Source: Planctomycetales bacterium (lineage in GTDB: Bacteria > Planctomycetota > Planctomycetia > Planctomycetales > Planctomycetaceae). From it: a stretch of 7,062 bases of DNA. The notes below the pieces were generated by a model that was given only the letters and a program-made list of their open reading frames with translations, was not told where the DNA came from and made no database searches. The DNA lies in contig JAGVKR010000011.1 of the NCBI GenBank assembly GCA_020050375.1, positions 1-7,062 of the forward strand, in the 5' to 3' direction. Shown here piece by piece: positions 6,765-7,062 of the stretch. Every line of letters begins with the position of its first letter. The stretch's first letter is position 1. The position numbers and the translations under genes were made by a program.

Positions 6765-7062
6765 ATGATTTCCCCCACCACCTGCCCATGCACATCGGTC
6801 AAACGAAAATCGCGGCCTGCGTAGCGGTACGTGAGCTTCTCGTGGTCGAAGCCGAGCAGGGCCAATAGCGTCGCGTGCAGGTCGTGGACGTGGACTTTAT
6901 TCTCAATCGCCGTGAAGCCGAATTCGTCGGTGGCGCCGTGGACGTAGCCGCCCCGCGCGCCGCCGCCGGCGAGCCACATCGAGAAGCCGTAGTGATTGTG
7001 GTCGCGGCCGTTGAGATCGGGCAGCTCAGCGACCGGCGTGCGGCCGAATTCGCCCCCCCACA
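6758..7062 (-). CDS. DUF1501 family protein, C-terminal part only
   Basis: The last 100 codons of a gene that starts beyond the right edge. The visible sequence has the typical end of planctomycete DUF1501 proteins, which have a sulfatase/alkaline-phosphatase-like fold: WGGEFGRTP, then [25 protein letters not shown], a [20 protein letters not shown] helix region and the closing [17 protein letters not shown]. The conserved GRDHN and HGATDE segments contain metal-site-like Asp and His residues in this fold, though the activity of DUF1501 proteins is not established. Such genes usually sit next to a DUF1549/DUF1553 (cytochrome-c-type) partner, which would lie to the right, outside the window. 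The TGA stop at 6760-6758 is part of a GGCGTGA repeat word. Reading begins at 7060 in frame. Confidence 0.93.
   Translation of the reverse strand, partial: WGGEFGRTPVAELPDLNGRDHNHYGFSMWLAGGGARGGYVHGATDEFGFTAIENKVHVHDLHATLLALLGFDHEKLTYRYAGRDFRLTDVHGQVVGEIMA

Overview
The window looks like a chromosomal segment of a high-GC Planctomycetota bacterium. The clearest sign is the C-terminal end of a DUF1501 protein at the right edge, a family strongly expanded in that phylum. An MJ0042-type zinc ribbon, a small secreted protein of unknown function, a PfkB sugar/nucleoside kinase and intergenic spacers full of short repeats fit the same picture. Genus cannot be told from the sequence. No mobile element, CRISPR array, tRNA or rRNA was seen.

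Layout, left to right: a secreted beta-rich protein on the minus strand, cut by the left edge (1-642); a spacer with a likely promoter and heptamer arrays (643-930); a 71-aa zinc-ribbon protein on the plus strand (931-1146); convergent with it, a NarL/FixJ-type response regulator (1210-1857, minus); a PfkB kinase, probably adenosine kinase (1986-2972, minus); a 305-base divergent spacer with a large inverted repeat, a good sigma70-type promoter and several hairpins; thiC of thiamine biosynthesis (3278-4612, plus); an 878-base gene-free region rich in palindromes; a membrane protein with two helices and a PH-like tail (5491-6141, minus); divergent from it a KdgF-like cupin (6245-6622, plus); a 156-base inverted repeat; and the end of a DUF1501 gene (6758-7062, minus).

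Most genes alternate in strand and appear to be single transcription units. Only the kinase and the response regulator share a strand with a short gap (128 bases), and nothing shows that they work together. The genes are mostly housekeeping (thiC, kinase) or single accessory functions, and no multi-gene system is visible.

The most unusual content is between the genes. At four places (753-826, 3017-3095, 5270-5295, 6609-6764) the spacer DNA is built from tandem 7-base words, with 8-base words also at the last. At two of these the words form both arms of a long inverted repeat. The last one lies between two convergent genes and supplies the stop codons of both. A separate composite element (5130-5270) is an inverted repeat whose arms each contain two smaller palindromes of the AAGC-loop-GCTT type. 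These look like dispersed repeat families comparable in form to REP/BIME elements and to the heptanucleotide STRR repeats of cyanobacteria.
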